Positions 43,780 through 56,644 of a DNA stretch of 64,000 bases are shown piece after piece. The notes below the pieces were generated by a model. That model made no database searches, was not told where the DNA came from, and was given only the letters and a program-made list of their open reading frames with translations. The first letter of the stretch is position 1. Every line of letters starts with the position of its first letter. The position numbers were made by a program, and so were the translations under genes. The stretch lies in contig CM069434.1 in assembly GCA_035610365.1 (NCBI GenBank), forward strand, positions 96,708,806-96,772,805, given 5' to 3'. The DNA is from Aquatica leii. Its lineage: Eukaryota > Arthropoda > Insecta > Coleoptera > Lampyridae.

Positions 43780-45610
43780 ATCCAAAAGTCATTTTCGGAG
43801 ACAAAACCATACCACACTTTTAGCCACGGCCCTTGTGCAAATTAAATCAGCAACAGGAACAATGGAATATTTACGAGTGGTAATTGATGCAGCACAATCA
43901 TTATGAATACTAAGAGAGAAGATAAGAGCCAAAATAACAAACCTAGGAACTGGACAGCTAAAAGTATCAACCAAAAAAATTCAAGTTGAGGTAAATCCAC
44001 GAGAAAATATCAAATTCCATTCAGCGCTAACATTGAGAAAATGTATGTCAAATTAAAATATCTGAAAAAGATCCAAAATTCCACCGAATCTAATGGAGGT
44101 TTGACCAATTCACGCTAATACAAGAATTTTGCTTCACGACAATCTCTGCACCATTTCTTGTCATAAAAACTCTTCAGCAATTGGCTAAAGACGAAAAATA
44201 TTCATACCTTAAAGCATCTGAAGTCGTCATGAAGGATTTTTATGTCGACGATGTTTTATCTGGAGCTGATAATATTGAAGAGGCCATTCAACTCCAACCT
44301 GAAATCACAGAATTGCTAAAGGCGGATTCATCTTACGTAAATGGTCCAGTAATAAGCCGCAATTACTAGAAGCCTTAACTGAAGAAATGAAAGAATCAAG
44401 TCTCATTAAGGATAAATGAAGACACAAATCGTAAATCTTTATTAATCCATTGGGCACCAATTAGAAACAACTTTTGTTTCAAAATGAGTACAATTCGCCA
44501 TCAAAGTGTTTTAAAATTTATCTTATCAGAAATTTGATAATCTCTTCGGCCCATTGGAATGTTTGACTCCTGTGATAATAAAGGCCAAATTAAGAGCTCT
44601 GGTTAGCAGATTTAAAATAAGACCAACTTGTTCCTGAAAATATCAAAGCGAATATTGGATAAAGTACAGCAATGACTTAGATATGTAACTACATTGATTA
44701 TGTGATGCTTCAGAAAAGCCATATGGCGCAGTAATAGTAGGTGGAATATTAGGTATTCTTCACTCCTATACGAACAAAAGCACCTAATTGCACTGCTGTC
44801 CCACAGCCACCTATCACAACTAATAGTTCAGGATGTCCACCTACAGACACTACATGGAGGAAATCGAGCTACCCTAGCTTCACATTCTAAGAAAATTTTG
44901 GATAATCAATGAAAAGAAAACCGTTCGTTTTATTACCAACAAATGTATCAAATGTATTCGTTACAGGGCTCATACAGCAAATCAAATTAAGGGAGACTTG
45001 CTTGCCCGCAGAGTTACACTATCACCACCATTTTTTCATTCCTCTGTAGACTATGCTGGGCTAATCTAGATAAGAGCAAGCAAAGGAAAAGGGTATAAAT
45101 CCTACAAAAGTTACATAGCCATTTTTGTATGCTTGTCGATAAAAGCCATCTAATTAGAAGTGGTGAGCGATATGACTACAAACGCATTGCTAGAAGCATT
45201 TCGAAGATTTACCGCAAGAAAAAGTCGATGTGCTCATACGTACAGCGACAATGGTACCTATTTTGTCGGTGCTAGTAAATTCTTGTAAAGAGAAGTCACT
45301 AACATCATTGATCAATCGGACGTACAGGATCCTTTGGCAACATCTCTTACCTCATGGCATTTTATTTCTTCGGCAGTTCTTCATTTCGAAGGATTATGAA
45401 AAGCAAGAGTTTACGTAATGAAATATCATTTTAAACGCATAATTGAAAACTCAATGTTAACCTATGAAGAACTAACAACACTACAACACCAAATGGAAGC
45501 CTGTTTAAATTCAAGACCATTGTGTTCATTAACCAACAAATCGATAACATTGAAGTTTTAACACCAAGACACTTCCTTATTAGGAGAGCGATTGCATCTA
45601 CAAGATAATT
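43780..45610 (+). pseudogene. pol: BEL/Pao pol (protease, RT, integrase), internally deleted
   Basis: Protease scrap TALVQIKSATGTMEYLRVVI at 43820-43900, without a recognisable active-site triad. After a large deletion the RT palm appears as EVVMKDFYVDDVLSGADNIE (about 44220-44280; YVDD intact). Integrase text includes VTLSPPFFHSSVDYAGLI (first catalytic Asp, near 45045), RASKGKGYKSYKSYIAIFVC, FRRFTARKSRCAHTYSDNG (second Asp, about 45200-45250) and MEACLNSRPLCSLTN (near 45495-45540). Several stops. Confidence 0.8.
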
Positions 45611-45735
45611 CATATACGAGTAATACCAGAAAATCAGACAACTGCTAACACAAATAAGAATGAAACTGACCGCAAACATTGCAATCATAGATAAACCACA
45701 ATGGAGCAGAAAAACTTACATCTATCAGCGTCAGC

Positions 45736-47000
45736 TTGCTATTTATGTTGTTAGGATTTATCCTCAGCACATTACCTAAATCCACTCAAGCCAATTATAC
45801 GCTACAATTTACACAACCAGGATTACACATCGAACACATCGGCATGGCAAGGATAGAACGAAGAACATTCAAAATAGAAGTAAAGTACGACAAGGCTAAG
45901 ATAGAAGAATCAAACTCCGTTTCCAATGTTGTCAAGGAATTTCAAAAGTTATGTAAAGATATCCAATTACTGTCAGACAAAACACAATGTACGGCGTTGA
46001 TTCATCACCTGACCTACCAAAAACAAAAGCTGCAATGGATCAAGAATAGTATGAATGGAATCATCTACAATCGTTCAAAGAGAGAAGTAGTGGGACAATT
46101 CTTAAATTATGTATTCGGAGTCAATGATAAGGCTTACAAAGATATCAATGCTCTGGAACAAAATCAGCTTTCAATGACACCGTAACAAGAATCAACAACT
46201 AATTGGAACGATTCAGAACCAAATTGAAAGAAGGCCTAGAAATAATCAACAAGATGCAAGCACGGTTCAAAGCTACTGACGTGAAAAAATTAAACATTCA
46301 TCTACTAAGCACGTATCAAGTAGCAACCAACTTTATAACTAAACTTTGCAACTACTATTCACTTCCATCAAGAAAGTCTTCAGGATATCCTCACACCTGC
46401 CCATGTCCATAAAATCATAGAAGAAGCCCACAGTAAACATCCAAATAATCTTAACGTTATATCATCTTCAATAATACGAATGAATGATGAAGCATATATC
46501 CACGACCTCAATTACTTCCCCATTGCCAACAGTACCGACTTCGTGATGATGAAATTAACTTCAAAACCACTTAAAATTGAGAATGGATTATATTGGATTA
46601 TAGATATACCAAACAAAGTTATTGCTATGGATTATAATACGCAGTTATATTTTCAGTTGAATGACGAAAGATTTAAAAACAGAATTACTACAATTCTATA
46701 CTTGACGAAATATACCAACGTAGTAGACCCACCAAATGCAAGATCCGAAAAAATAGTATATACTTCCATTGTATGGAAGCAACTATGTATGGTCAACACG
46801 TAGATGTTTATTGTCAGCAAACCTATCAAGGTTGCTGTAACAAGCAGCGGTTTGAAAGAAGATGTTTTACTCAACATTACAGGAGTCATTCAAATAACGG
46901 AAGATTGTATTATTAAGACCCAGCTAAATATAGTAATATCTAAAAGAGTGGAAACTGTCTTTGTTCTTGCCAGTTATACTTAGGCGATCTGTCTTCCCCG
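45736..47000 (+). pseudogene. env-like gene of the BEL/Pao element (baculovirus F-like), broken
   Basis: Follows integrase directly. The frame at 45736-46185 starts with a hydrophobic signal-peptide-like stretch (MLFMLLGFILSTL), contains a furin-type site RSKR (about 46072-46083) and a nearby QFLNYVFGV stretch, as in insect retroviral envelope proteins related to baculovirus F. Further frames follow at 46203-46412 and 46480-46803, then a decayed C-terminus with ILLNITGVIQITEDC-like text near 46870-46910. At least three stops or frameshifts break it, and no clear transmembrane anchor remains. Family assignment is from layout and cleavage motif, not from a search. Confidence 0.6.
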
Positions 47001-47232
47001 GAATCTGATTTTGGAACATCACAACTACGCGGACATTCAGGAAGAACAGTTGTGGTTAGTGTTCCAAAGTGTAAGGATCTATACTTATCCGCCGATACAT
47101 ACAAGCGCAACGCGATAATACGCGACTCTAAGGTCAACGTAAGTAGATTAGCAACCAAATAGTGAATTTAAATGATGAAACATAGGCGTACTAAAATAAA
47201 TACTATTAATATTTAACATTATGTTGAATAAG
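47000..47232. other. Unassigned junction between BEL/Pao and Jockey
   Basis: No gene seen; probably the 3' end of the BEL/Pao element. No LTR recognised. Confidence 0.35.
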
Positions 47233-47239
47233 TAATTTA

Positions 47240-48150
47240 AATGTACCCTACAACACCAGGGGAAGCGCTTCTAGCGCAACAGAACCATGCCCTATTCCAA
47301 GAAAATCAAACTAGAAGTAATAATGAACAAGCATTGTATAATGCTTGGATGTAGAAAAAAAATGCCAGAGCAAATCTTGAAAACAATATCCAGCAAATGC
47401 AGAAACAGATTAATAAGCTGCGACAATTGAAATACTGAAATAAATAAGACAACCAATCAGCAAAATTATGAAACAGATGAGGAAGAAACAGCATGGATCA
47501 CACACAGTAAAGGAAAGAGAAACCTAAAAATATCTTTTAAAGCGGCAGCACTAAACAACGAACAGATCAAAATAAATACCGAAGAATCAGAGGGATATAG
47601 GAAAGCAGTTGATTGCTTAAATGACAATAGATAAAAGTTATGGCGAAAAAACTTCCAAGCACTACTAGTCCAGACATGATAGTAGATGAGTTAAAAGAAA
47701 ATAAATTTAAAATAATTAGTCCAGTGAATATCTTTAAGAAAGAAAGAAAAGAGGTAAACAAGACAGGATATTAAATAGAAAAGGAACCGCTACCAATATT
47801 CATGCTCACCTTTTACCAAACAGAGGATATTAAAAGAATCTACAAAATAAAAAGCATACAAAATGTAATAGTTAAAATTGAAGCACTGAGCAAACCAACA
47901 TTAGTACCACAATGTAAACCCTGTCAACTGTACGGACACACACAAAAGTTTTTTTTTCGAGAACCAAGTGTCAACCATGTGTCAAATGCGCAGGAAAACA
48001 TTTAACTACAGAATGCACAAAACACCGTAATGAAAAGTCAAAGTGCGTCAACTGCATGGAAGAACACCCTGCAAATTGCAGAGGTTGTGAGGTAGCTAAA
48101 GAATGTTAAGCAAGAAGAGATTAGATCACTAAAACCAAACCGGAAGTAAA
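47240..48150 (+). pseudogene. Jockey-like LINE ORF1 (gag)
   Basis: Starts MYPTTPGEALLAQQNHALFQ (47240). A coiled-coil-like Gln-rich part follows, then EPLPIFMLTFYQTEDIKRIY and KIKSIQNVIVKIEALSK (47780-47895). The first zinc knuckle is PQCKPCQLYGHTQ (47908-47946), the second is degraded and reads KCAGKHLTTECTKH, and the third CVNCMEEHPANCRGC (about 48045-48090). Stops and frameshifts are numerous in the N-terminal half. Confidence 0.75.
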
Positions 48151-48399
48151 CAATAAAAGAATAAACAACCGTGAATACCAAAAGATAAACGACCTAAGCA
48201 CATTTGCGGATAAAACCAAAGAAAAGAAGCAGTTCGATATCGTGCCAAAAAAATTAAACTACAAACCAATTACTATTAACCTTACTAGACAGATTAGATC
48301 GACAAGAAAAAATTTTTGCAATGTTCAATGACAGACTTATAAAATTAGAAGCAAAAAAAAGCAGTAAAGTTATTGTATCCACGTCAAGAAACTAAAATC

Positions 48400-49386
48400 A
48401 ATGGATCGAAGCGATATAAGGATAGCCACCTGAAATGCTAACGGAATCTTGAAACATAAACAAGACCTTGCAGTATGTCTTGACACTCAAAAATAGACAT
48501 TTGCCTGGTTTGAGACACATTTAACCAGAGAATATCATACCTCAAATTCAAAGGTAATCATTTTTATCACACTATTCACCCGGATAATACAGCCAGGGGT
48601 GGTAGTGCGGTAATAATCAAAAATAAAATATCTTATTATAAACAAACTAGCATTCAAACTATAAAAAACCAGGGATATACCAAGAACTGAAGGGACAGTA
48701 TTAGCAACCTTTGCAGATGATACGGCAATCGTTGCAGTTGGAGACAGCAGTGAGGAAACAGCCGGAAAACTACAAACAGCAAGTGACAATATAAACGCAT
48801 GTGCTAGAAAGTGGAGAATTAGAATTAATGAAGGAAAATCGGCTCATGTCGACTTTACTAATAAAAAGCATGAGTACGTCGCAATATCTATTAATGATAA
48901 CAACATCACGTACAGCAATACGACAAAGTACTTGGGGATGAACCTTGTCGTCAAACTAAAATGGAAGGAACATATAAAAAAGAAACGAAAAGAACTGGAC
49001 ATTAAATATAAGAAAATATACTGGCTTATTGGAAGAAAATCCCAATTGTCGATACATAATAAAATAGTAATATACAAACAAATTATTAAAACCAATCTAA
49101 ACGTATGGAATACAACTATGGGGATGCTACCACAACCAATGTAAATATAATTGAAACAATTCAAAATAAGGTCCTAAGAAATATCGCGGACACCCCATGG
49201 TATGTACGGAATGATAACATACATAGAGATCTGAGGATCCCGACAGTAACAGAAGGAATTAAGACGTTTGCAACACGATATAGGAAGAGACTACATGGTC
49301 ACATCAACACTAAAGGTTCAGAACTTCTCGATACCACCAAACTAAAACGAAGATTAAAAAGGGTTAAACCTTTTGACTTAGTATAG
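48400..49386 (+). pseudogene. Jockey-like LINE ORF2, internally deleted
   Basis: The endonuclease start reads NANGILKHKQDLAVCL (about 48436-48483). At about 48665 the sequence jumps directly to the RT palm (TVLATFADDTAIVAVGDSS, about 48690-48745, catalytic FADD intact). The thumb and tail follow: INACARKWRIRINEGKSAHV, TTKYLGMNLVVKLKWKEHI, TIQNKVLRNIADTPWYVRND and a natural end at 49386. Hence most of the endonuclease and the RT fingers are deleted. A 3' tail of about 100 bp follows. Confidence 0.85.
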
Positions 49387-49389
49387 CGT

Positions 49390-49795
49390 AACGCGAAATA
49401 ATGAAACAAGAACAGTGTAACATTACCCTGCGTTACATATGTCGGTTTGTTTTCCGTAAATACATTTGTGTGGTGTCACAGACCCTACTACGAAAAAATT
49501 GTTTTTTTGTCTTGTTTTTTCCTTCAATTTTTACCATTTCATCTTGTTAATTTGTTCATATGGAGACTATAAAATACATATGGTTCAATCAAAATACTTT
49601 TATTTGAACATAATAATTAATAAACCGAAAAGAGACAAATTCAATAAATCGGGAAACGCGTCGTAACTTAAAAATCTTTTAAAAAATAATTAAAATTCTA
49701 TTCTACAAACTACAACTGCAAATAAACAACTAATGATGAAGGAACTCATAGAAAAAATTTGGAGTTTTTAGAAGAAGGCGAAAAAAAATATTCAC
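49390..49795. other. LINE 3' tail and AT-rich spacer
   Basis: Contains the presumed 3' UTR of the Jockey element and then A-rich sequence. No gene seen. Confidence 0.4.
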
Positions 49796-50124
49796 TGTCT
49801 TAATTTGGACAATTTTGGCAACATATCACAGCTTGCTCTAGGCACGATAATGATTTACAATGGGTGCAAGAATATTTTGTCTTGCGATCTCGGCTTCTTG
49901 AACGTATAGAACACTTTTCTGTAAGCTTTGGAATCTTGGCAGGTGGCATTGCAGGAGTATCTAGTATAAAATTACCAATATTTTGACGAGTTGTTCTAGA
50001 CACCCTCGGATTATTCTTCCTTTCAGTGATACTCTCGGATTAATTCAAAGCCTAACGCTTTGATAAACGATCTTCTGGAAAGCTTGAAATCTTGATTATT
50101 TTCTCTATATATCACAAGAGCGTT

Positions 50125-50133
50125 TATGCCGGC
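50125..50133 (+). repeat. 9-bp target-site duplication TATGCCGGC (left)
   Basis: TATGCCGGC at 50125-50133 is repeated exactly at 50825-50833, one copy on each side of the inserted element. Confidence 0.8.
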
Positions 50134-50824
50134 GAAGCAGCTCGTTTCGACGCGACCACGTCGACGCATCCATCTCGACGCAAGTTCATCTTGACGCGAG
50201 ATCATTTTGACGCGAGTTCATTTTGACGCAAGCTCATCCCAACGCTAGAACACGCCACAATACCGGCTTTACTTCAAACTAAAAGTGATGTATTTTGATT
50301 CGATTTCTACAATTATACTAGTACACGTATCATCAATATAGAATTAAAACCAGATTCAAATATATATTAAGAAATAATTATTGATTTAATAAAAAATAAG
50401 TAACAATATGCATCTTATTTCATGAAAAAATTGTGTGCGATGCCTCTAAGGTATTCTAACATCATCACTTTATTGCCATAGTATCAAATCAGCTTTTTAT
50501 ATTATGTACCTATATTTTCCTAATTGTTTTTGACCTATTTAATAACTTATGTTGCATTTTTTTTATAATTAAACAAAATAAGTACTCCTAGATACAAGCC
50601 GATACTTACATTACATTAAAGAAATTACCATAAAATTGAATGAATCAAAAATACAAAATTCATGATTTCAATGATGAGTTTTCGTCGAGATGAGGTGTCG
50701 TCGAGATCAAGTCGCGTCGAGATAATCTCGCGTCAAGATAATGTCGCGTCGAAACGATCTGGCGTCGAAGCGGCGGTGTCGAAGTGGGAGCGTCGAAGTG
50801 GCCGCGTCGAAATAAGATGTACCG
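50134..50824. mobile_element. Foldback/MULE-like non-autonomous element with tandem subterminal repeats
   Basis: Inserted in the piggyBac gene with a 9-bp duplication. The left end has about six to seven tandem units of 14-16 bp built on TCGACGCGA/TTGACGCGA (50144-50245). The right end has the inverted form, TCGCGTCGA-type units (about 50685-50815). TTTCGACGCGACCAC on the left matches inverted sequence TTTCGACGCGGCCAC on the right. The middle (50250-50680) is AT-rich and has no ORF. Tandemly repeated inverted ends with 9-bp target duplications are known from Drosophila Foldback and other MuDR/MULE-related elements; assignment here is inference. Confidence 0.75.
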
Positions 50825-52219
50825 TATGCCGGCAGTATTGAAAAGAGAAAACACGAGTGTGCGGGGCTATCTTCTCAAATTTCTCGATACGTCGTAGGAT
50901 GCAGAAAGTTCATCCACCACGTCTACTCCACGTTTGGTGAAGTTGTAAAAACTTATAATTTCTGATACATTTTTCTCCCCAGTTGTTTTATCAATTTTTT
51001 TTATCGCGGTGCATTGTAGACATCAACAGCACATTTTTATTCTTTCTCGGTACATAGGATAAAAGTGTGATGTCTGTTTGAAAGCCAAGTAAATTTGATT
51101 TTGGTTCTTTGTTCTTGACTGACACAAATTGGAATGCAACGTTTGTTTTTTTCTTAGAATTCTTAATAGTTTTATCAACAATTCGTGGCTAGTGTACGAA
51201 TTGTCAAAGGTTACATTCCGATTGGAACCAGAAATAAGTTGTATAAGTCTCTCAACAATATCACTTGGAGAGTTACTGGTTGTTTCCCTGCGTATACTTC
51301 TGAATTAAAAACCTAGTAGGAACGTGAATCTACTAATGTTGGCACTTTGATTCCGTAATTTGCCGGCTTGCTAGGGATATATTGTTTGAAGGAACATCTT
51401 CCACGAAAAGCTTCCAATTTTTCGTCTATTGTCATGTACTGTGAAGGAGTATATGATTGATTGCAGTTGTCAACAAATTTTTCCAGAATTCCACGTACAA
51501 CTGCTAATTTGTCAATCTGTCATCTCTCATCACAATTTTGTACATTATCGAAGCGAAGACAAACCAGCAAAAATTGAAAACAATTGAGACACATCGTACT
51601 ACGAAAGATGTGTACTCCAGTACTATCTGTTTGCAACAAGTCTCTTAAATTCTGACGATTAGAACGAAACAATCCTGCTAAATAAAGCAATCCTATGAGT
51701 GCTTTTATTTTAGAAACATTGGTTGCCTTCACAATGATTGATAAGCAATCGATTTCCATGAATTTTGACATTAGTCCACCGCACCATGTCGTCGATCATT
51801 TGGTCATCAAAAAACAGTTGCCAATCCAAAGTACTTTTTGCATTTCTTGCGTGTGGTTTATACCTGGCAATTGAGTTATAATGTTGTCTGCCCTTGTTCA
51901 AACACGTAAATTTGATGGAATCTTATTCCACTTTGTGCCATCTTTTCCGTAGTAGACTCCCATTCTCTTTGGGGTCTCATTAATTTTTGAAACTTTCATC
52001 TCTTATTCAAGTGGTGTTTCGTTCGCACTATTCTGGTTTGTATCTGCCTCCAGGTCATCATCTGTGGTTATATCCTGTTCCGAGTCGGTGTTATGTTCAT
52101 TATCACAGATATGATCACTGTCGTCATCTTCGCTTACTGATTCGATTTCATCATCAGAATTGACTTCATCCCACAGAGCTCTAAGATTTTTCTACTCCTT
52201 TTCATACGACATGTTATAT

Positions 52220-55200
52220 CTGTGAAAAAATGGCAAAAAAGTGGTTTTCTATCCCAAATTAGTCTAAAATAACAATTTACCTGTCATGCAAAAATCACAA
52301 ACGTCGTTACCTAACTTGGGTTTGATACACCCCAGACCGTTTCAATGGCATATAACTTAGATGACTGTCTACGAAGTACCGCTGTGACGCCTGAATTGGG
52401 TAACGGGGGGTAATTCGGAAAGCTACTGGGAGGCGCGTGAGCATGAGACTTCGTTTAATACATTTTTAAAACAAGTTTCTGTGGCTGGGGTTTGTTAAGG
52501 AAATAAGTAAAGACCGATGGGACTTCTTAGTAAATAAGTAATTATGCTGATAAGGTCAAAATTAAACTATTGGTTAGTTGATTACGACTAGTATTAGTAT
52601 GATTTCAATAAAAAACAAGAAAAATTCAGGAAGAATCAATGTTTACAGCCTCAGACAAGTTGTGCAGCCTCTAAGAGAAAGAAAACAATTTGCATCATCA
52701 ACTAAAGGAAACGATTTGGCAAAAGACAAGACAACATTCCATCATCACCAGCGGCATTGGATTGGGCACAGTAGTTCTCGTGTAGGGAATTTATTAGTTC
52801 TGTAAGCGACATCTGTGGTACCGCAAGAGAGAGCATCTCGAGAAGCAGATCCATCCAGCACCAGAAACAGAGATGATCGAGCTTCAACCATTGAGCTAAG
52901 AACCCTTCCGTTGGAAAGGCGCCAGAATGTGTAAATGCTGATTAAACATTAAAATTTGTTAGTTGACAGATTTATGATTACTTTATTAGATTAATGAACC
53001 TTTCAGAATTTAACGGCCAATAGCATGTAATTTAGCATAAAACTGGTAGTCGCTGCATTCCTTAGTTTCGTCAAATTGCAGAATTGCTGAATTACGTCTA
53101 TAGACCACAATTTTTCCTTTTATGAAAATATATATTGAATTGACGTCACACAGAATACTGTATAAATAGCAAAAGGTTCAAATAAAACAGCATTTAATCA
53201 AAAGATTGTTTCACTACAATACTCTTTTGCAAGCCTATATTGGGACGTGAAACTGCGTTCAGGAAGTATTACCTTCCGAATTATTGCCTACCTTAACCCT
53301 TACCAACTATAGCCTAACCTATGCAAGATTAGGGTCAGAGTTATTACCAAAATCTTTACCAAATTAATTATTCAATATTTCTTAATTTCTTAAGATCTAT
53401 TTACAATCCTTCATTTAACTATTTGATTACTTGCCGTCTGAACAAAGGTCTAGTAGAGAGCAGATTTTCATTTGTTTAATAAAATTCTGTTTTATTGTAT
53501 TTTAATGAGCTTTTGTTAACTTTTAGAAAATAGAATACTTCTGTAAGTATGTGGATACCATTTTCTCTCAAATGCAGTCTATTAATTTTAAATTTATATT
53601 TTATATAATTTGTTGTAATCAATCAATGTAAAATAAAGTAAACAATTTACTTCCGTATTTATGAACACAATTTTAAGTGGTCTACAAATGTTAAGTGTTT
53701 ACATTTATACAATTAGACTTTGTTAATCTACGCAACTTTTAACATAGTATTATAACAACAATATTCTAAACATGATTTCTATCTAAAGTACTATTAACCT
53801 CAATAGACATCTCTTAATTTGCACTTATGTAACATATCATGCTGCTTCAATATTGATTAATGAGTATTTACCAAACTTCCGTGTATCAAAACTAATTATC
53901 TGCAGTATTCAATTTTATTTTTCTAACTGTTGTAAATGTTTTGCTAAAGTTAAATATTACTTTAAAAAAATTGTTTTTTTGTAGCTTGTTTACTGTTTGA
54001 TATAAGTTGTGATAATAATTTATCTTTGATAAATATGATTTATATCTTTAATTAATATTTAACCCAACAAGAGTTGTGCAAAACTTATTTCCGACAATTG
54101 GCAAAGTTGGTGACCCTAATCGTGTCCGGTACCACATTTTATCCGTCAGGATTTGCTCGCCCTTCAACACATGTATGATTTGCACGACGTTGTAATGACC
54201 TTTTTAAAACGTATATACTTTACATACACAAAAAATGACGACTTAATTAGAAAAATTATAGTTTTTAAAAAAATTATTAAATCGTTCTTATTGATTCTAA
54301 TTTTTCTATAAATTTTGTTAAGTGATTTTTAACTTACCTTACGTAATTAAACGCGCGAAGGTTTTATCGGCCCCATTAATTAAAATTTTATAAATAAACC
54401 AAAAAAGTCAGTTAATTAATGTTATTTATGTAAATAGAATGTATGTATATATATCACATTTTTTTGCAATTGCAGCACAATTAAAAAAAACATGTTTCTT
54501 AAATTTTTTGGTTGTTAATTTTTGACATTTATCCATCTTGGTATATTTTTGAGTTGACATTACTGAGTGTTCTTACAAAATTTCGTTTGAATCTATTGTC
54601 TTGTTTCTAAATGTAGACGGAAGTTTCTAGTTAGGTTTTTGAGAAACTTAAAGAGAGACATTTTGTACAAATTTTGTATTGTATTTTGACAAAATAATTA
54701 GTTATTATTGCATAAAAAATTAAATTAAAAAAATTGATTTGTCTAAACGTGATTTGAGTAAAACGTTTAGTCATGTATAGAGTAGGTTTTGACTTTTAAA
54801 ACAATCGGCATTTTCTTGACAACGTTTTTGATGTGTAAACTATACGTGTAATTATAAAATATGTTAAGTCATATAGAATTCTAACTAAAAGTCTTTGAAC
54901 TGTCAACAAGACTTTGATTTATGCTTAATTCGTTTGCAATCAGATTAAATAACTTACAAAAGTATTTTCGTTAATTATCTTAGAAAATATGACTTAATTA
55001 AAATATTTTCACATTGTGCAATTAAATACACCGACACGCACTTTTCGATAACTTCCGATAAGTTAATGCAAATTTATTGACTAGAATATTAGTGTGAAAC
55101 GACCAACTTATATAACAAACAAATGCGTAACTTTTTTACATTATACGTTTGAACAAAAATGTAAACAAAGTCGGAAAACATTCTTCAGCAAACAAATCAA

Positions 55201-55870
55201 ATCCGACTAAACTTGGTGCTTACAACAAAACAATAAGTATTTATAATTGTTAAAATCTTGTTTATGTTAACGATAGTTTAACGGTTTAGAAAAAAATTAT
55301 CTAAAGACTAAATTATTAATACATTTCTGAAACATGTAACGTTGCATATCTTAAAAATAATCAACAAAGCAGATACGCAAAAAATTAACTAATAAATTGG
55401 ATAACTAAATTAGTTAATGTACATTTCATTAAAACAAATTATGTAATTATTTAAAAAAATGGCCACTGTTAAAACAAGATAAGAAAAACACAACTACCGT
55501 TAAAATTACATCGTTTAACAAGTTTTCATTACATGCAAACTATAGAAAACTTTTGTTGAATTTTTATGTAATTTGTCATGGCATTTTAAAAGTGATTAAA
55601 CGTGCGTTTTATCATTATGCAAATGTGTAGTATATAAAATTTGATATTCATAATTAATAGTAAAAATAGTAAACTGTTTACATTTCTAAATATAATAAAT
55701 GCAAATAAAGTCATAGAACTTGTATAAATATCGAAAATATACGTATCAAATCCTACATTAGTAATAAACAATCAAATTTAATATACTTAACCCTTTAGTA
55801 CATAATGATTCATATATGATCCATACAAAAAACGAAAGCAAAACTTGCACGATGTACTTATTATATATCT
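52220..55870. other. AT-rich DNA with no assigned gene
   Basis: The part next to piggyBac (52220-52440) is probably its 5' flank. Open frames at 52578-52805 (plus) and 52702-52887 (minus) overlap on opposite strands in a slightly GC-richer patch, without a recognisable domain. The 53080-53290 stretch has a TATAAATA and AATAAAA and could be an old LTR, but I found no second copy. The remainder is very AT-rich. Confidence 0.45.
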
Positions 55871-55876
55871 GTACCT

Positions 55877-56425
55877 CAGAGCCAGACTATGTTAAGTCCA
55901 AAATTTGGTGTTTTTGCTTAAATATGTTGTCACGTATCTTTGTTTTTGTTGTTTTCGTTATACTTTTGTAGTTTTTCCCTAGCTAGCATATTGTAAAAAA
56001 TAGCCTCTTTTAAATTCTGTCAAGTCCATAGGTCTGCTAGAGCCAAACAAAGTTAAGTCACAATGTTATAGTTTACCTCACAATTTTTGTTTAGTTTTCT
56101 AGGTTAAGTCCATGCTGTGCTATGTTTTTGGTGTTTCTCTAAAGTTTTGTATTGCATAATTACACTGTTTCGTAAAAATATTAATCAGGGAAGTGCTATT
56201 AAAGTTTGTGTTAAGATGTCATTAAGGGCGAAGAGCAAAATGAATTTGTTAAAAGAAAGAAGAAAACAAAACAAAATCATCTGAACCAAAACAAAACTGC
56301 TTTTGAAAGGATAGGTAAGTACAATAAATTTACATTTTATATTTTTCATTGCGCTGTTAAATATTAATTCAGTAAATGCACAATTAACTAAAAACAGTGC
56401 AATTTTTATTATAGAGGACTTAACA
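55877..56425. promoter_or_regulatory. Left subterminal region with repeated TTAAGTC motifs
   Basis: TTAAGTC(C) occurs at 55892, 56053 and 56104 on plus and inverted (GGACTTAA) at 56416. Two of these are part of a longer repeat of about 20 bp, AGAGCCARACWAWGTTAAGTC (55878-55898, 56039-56059). Two more TTAAGTCC copies follow the transposase at 58785 and 58805. They may be transposase-binding motifs of the element carrying the DDE-like gene. Confidence 0.45.
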
Positions 56426-56644
56426 TAGTTTACCTGTACCTTTGTTGAACAATTGTTTGGAGTTAACACACTTGTTTTGTTTTAACTAATTTTGCTTTTT
56501 TTAAGGTAATTGAGAAAATAAGATGTTGAATCGACAAAAATTCAACAACAATGTCGTTCCATCACTAAGTTATCTGAACAATCAGATACATAACCAGTCT
56601 ATATATTCAGTAGAACAAAATATCTTTGCAATGGAAATTTAGAA

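Larger units (their letters stand above)
49801..52212 (-). pseudogene. piggyBac transposase, split by an insertion
   Basis: Minus strand, starting at ATG 52212-52210 (MSYEKE) with an acidic N-terminus (SDDEIESVSEDDDSD). The DDE_Tnp_1_7 domain reads KIKALIGLLYLAGLFRSNRQ (51660-51720) and contains three catalytic aspartates in order: MTIDEKLEAFRGRC (about 51405-51440), VTFDNSYTS (about 51190-51220) and GVDVVDELSASYDVSRN (about 50885-50935). After the 700-bp insertion (50134-50833), LVIYRENNQDFKLSRRSF and a C-terminal cysteine-rich domain (CTHCKSLSC...CCQNC, 49801-49890) follow. Stops and frameshifts, for example after MSYEKE, show it is inactive. TTAA-flanked ends were not located. Confidence 0.85.

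Noticed and set aside
52578-52887. Overlapping plus and minus ORFs suggesting an exon
   Set aside because: Neither frame shows a domain, and no splice or regulatory context supports either.
53080-53290. Possible solo LTR with TATAAATA and AATAAAA
   Set aside because: No TG...CA borders or target duplication could be placed, and no second copy is in the window.
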